The notes under the pieces: model-generated
What the model was told of the DNA's origin: nothing
Databases searched by the model: none
What the model saw: the letters and a program-made list of their open reading frames with translations, nothing else
NCBI GenBank assembly: GCA_947626725.1
Contig: CANQTI010000102.1
Coordinates: forward strand, 1 to 6,846
Length of the DNA: 6,846 nucleotides
Direction of reading: 5' to 3'
DNA from: an uncultured Eisenbergiella sp.
Lineage (GTDB): Bacteria > Bacillota > Clostridia > Lachnospirales > Lachnospiraceae
Shown: positions 5,722-6,846 of the stretch, one piece after another
Layout: every line of letters starts with the position of its first letter
How positions within the stretch are numbered: position 1 is the stretch's first letter
Program-made: the position numbers and the translations under genes

Positions 5722-5725
5722 ATGA
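5636..5725 (+). CDS. Possible 29-residue basic leader peptide
   Basis: ATG 5636 opens a frame that ends at TGA 5723-5725, overlapping the next gene's ATG in an ATGA arrangement typical of translational coupling. The product begins MKRREPFIYIEKTQLPKLRR and is strongly basic. There is no good Shine-Dalgarno before it (only GCGGA nearby), and I recognise no family. It may be a coupled leader or chance. Confidence 0.22.
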   Translation: MKRREPFIYIEKTQLPKLRRLRKTARRVS

Positions 5726-6846
5726 AAAAGGAATCGGATATCAGAAGGAGAATGTTTTTGAGAATCTGTTTCCCCGCATGGCTCATTGCGGCGATATGCC
5801 TTTTCGTTCTGCCCGTTTCTGCAGCGGCGGATGAGAGGAAAGAAGAGGAAGAGAATACGGTCAGTCAGCTTTACGCCCGGGCCGCGGTGTTGATGGACGC
5901 GGATAACGGGCGTATTTTGCTGGAAAAAAACGGGAACGAAATTCTCCCTATGGCCAGTACGACCAAAATCATGACCTGCATCCTGACGCTGGAACAGGGA
6001 AACACCGAGGACATCGCTGCGGTGTCCGCTTATGCCGCAGGGCAGCCTAAGGTGCATTTGGGGGCCAGAAAGGGAGAATATTATAAAATAGAAGATCTGC
6101 TGTACTCTCTGATGCTGGAATCCCATAATGATGCGGCTGTGATCATTGCGGAACATTTTGGAAGCAGATGGGCCGGTTTATCGGAAGACTGCGGCGCACA
6201 TTCGGCGCAGGAAAGTCAGAAGGCCGTACTGGCGTTTGTACAGCGAATGAATGAGATGGCGCGCAGGATCGGCTGTACAGACACCTCTTTTGTGACGCCG
6301 AATGGACTGGACGGAACTTTGACCCTGGAAAAGGATGGGGTAACTAGACAGATATCGCATTCCACCACGGCGGCTGACCTGGCCAGAATCATGAGTTACT
6401 GCGTCATGGATTCTCCCGAGAGGGAACGTTTCCTTTCCATTACCCGTCAGCCTTCTTATTCCTATGGAAGTTATCGCCCGGACACGGAAGGCGGTTATTT
6501 GGCCGGCGGGAACAGCGTATCCTGTACCAATCACAACGCGTTTTTACAGATGATGGACGGGGCCCTTTCCGGAAAGACCGGCTTTACGGGAAAGGCGGGC
6601 TATTGTTATGTGGGGTCCCTGCAGAGAGATGGAAAGACCTTTACGGTGGCCCTGCTCGCCTGCGGCTGGCCCGGCAATAAGACCTGGAAATGGCACGATG
6701 CGCGGCTGCTGATGGAGTACGGGCTGGATCATTATGAATTCCGGGATATTTACAGACAGAAAGCGCTTTCGCCGCTGCCCGTGGAGAACGGGCAGGAGGA
6801 CCGGGTGGAGATCGCGTGCGGGGAGGAGCAGATCGGCCTTCTTTTG
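5722..6846 (+). CDS. Second D-alanyl-D-alanine carboxypeptidase, S11 family (partial, runs off the window)
   Basis: The frame is open from ATG 5722 to the window edge (375 codons, no stop), so the C-terminus lies outside. GGAGG (5712-5716) sits 5 nt upstream. A signal peptide (about residues 1-36: RRR, hydrophobic core, VSAAA) is followed by an acidic linker, ERKEEEEN. All catalytic motifs are present: Ser79-Thr-Thr-Lys82, Ser134-His-Asn136 and Lys285-Thr286-Gly287. The PBP5-like C-terminal domain is only just beginning. Compared with the paralogue at 1829-3016 it has about 25 extra residues after IAEHF (about 147-172), an SHN instead of SGN motif, and a CTNHNAFL segment before KTG. B. subtilis places dacB (spore cortex) just after scpAB, so a cortex role is possible, but vegetative use cannot be excluded. 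Confidence 0.93.
   Translation, partial: MKKESDIRRRMFLRICFPAWLIAAICLFVLPVSAAADERKEEEENTVSQLYARAAVLMDADNGRILLEKNGNEILPMASTTKIMTCILTLEQGNTEDIAAVSAYAAGQPKVHLGARKGEYYKIEDLLYSLMLESHNDAAVIIAEHFGSRWAGLSEDCGAHSAQESQKAVLAFVQRMNEMARRIGCTDTSFVTPNGLDGTLTLEKDGVTRQISHSTTAADLARIMSYCVMDSPERERFLSITRQPSYSYGSYRPDTEGGYLAGGNSVSCTNHNAFLQMMDGALSGKTGFTGKAGYCYVGSLQRDGKTFTVALLACGWPGNKTWKWHDARLLMEYGLDHYEFRDIYRQKALSPLPVENGQEDRVEIACGEEQIGLLL

Noticed and set aside
1..6846. CRISPR array, tRNA, rRNA, insertion sequence, phage or defence genes
   Set aside because: I saw no regularly spaced direct repeats, cloverleaf or rRNA-like sequence, transposase or integrase motifs, or defence domains in any frame.

Overview
The window looks like chromosomal DNA of a moderately GC-rich, anaerobic, Gram-positive Clostridia member, most likely Lachnospiraceae-like. 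This rests on the gene set (a GH25 lysozyme with wall-binding repeats, two serine D-Ala-D-Ala carboxypeptidases, and scpA-scpB), on strong GGAG/GGAGG ribosome binding sites, and on protein sequence style. I ran no database search, so the taxonomy is an inference. All convincing genes lie on the + strand.

Layout. Bases 1-158 hold the possible tail of an upstream gene, an intrinsic terminator (38-67) and a second perfect hairpin (83-105). A secreted GH25 muramidase with about ten C-terminal aromatic repeats follows (159-1718). Next are a complete DacF-like carboxypeptidase (1829-3016), a GC-rich structured spacer (3017-3131), a membrane-anchored calcineurin-like metallophosphoesterase (3132-3995), scpA (4002-4766), a 191-bp highly structured spacer (4767-4957), scpB (4958-5530), a spacer with a possible 29-codon ORF (5531-5721), and a second carboxypeptidase that runs off the right edge (5722 onward).

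How the genes fit together. Three products act on the cell wall: the lysozyme cuts glycan strands, and the two carboxypeptidases trim the pentapeptide stem. ScpA and ScpB are the non-SMC subunits of the chromosome condensin. The metallophosphoesterase and scpA are only 6 bp apart and probably co-transcribed. In Bacillus subtilis scpA-scpB also lies just upstream of a carboxypeptidase gene (dacB, spore cortex), so the scp-dac association here resembles known synteny.

The most notable feature is the scpA-scpB spacer. scpA and scpB are usually close together or overlapping, but here they are separated by a sequence in which nearly every base from 4761 to 4931 can be placed in a helix. These are a 16-bp perfect hairpin that includes the scpA stop codon, an abutting 11-bp hairpin, and a four-way junction. 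The 9-nt loop of the second hairpin is perfectly complementary to 4937-4945, and that segment can instead pair with the scpB Shine-Dalgarno. I do not recognise it as a named riboswitch or RNA family. It is either an undescribed structured RNA or cis-regulator, or a copy of an interspersed palindromic element.
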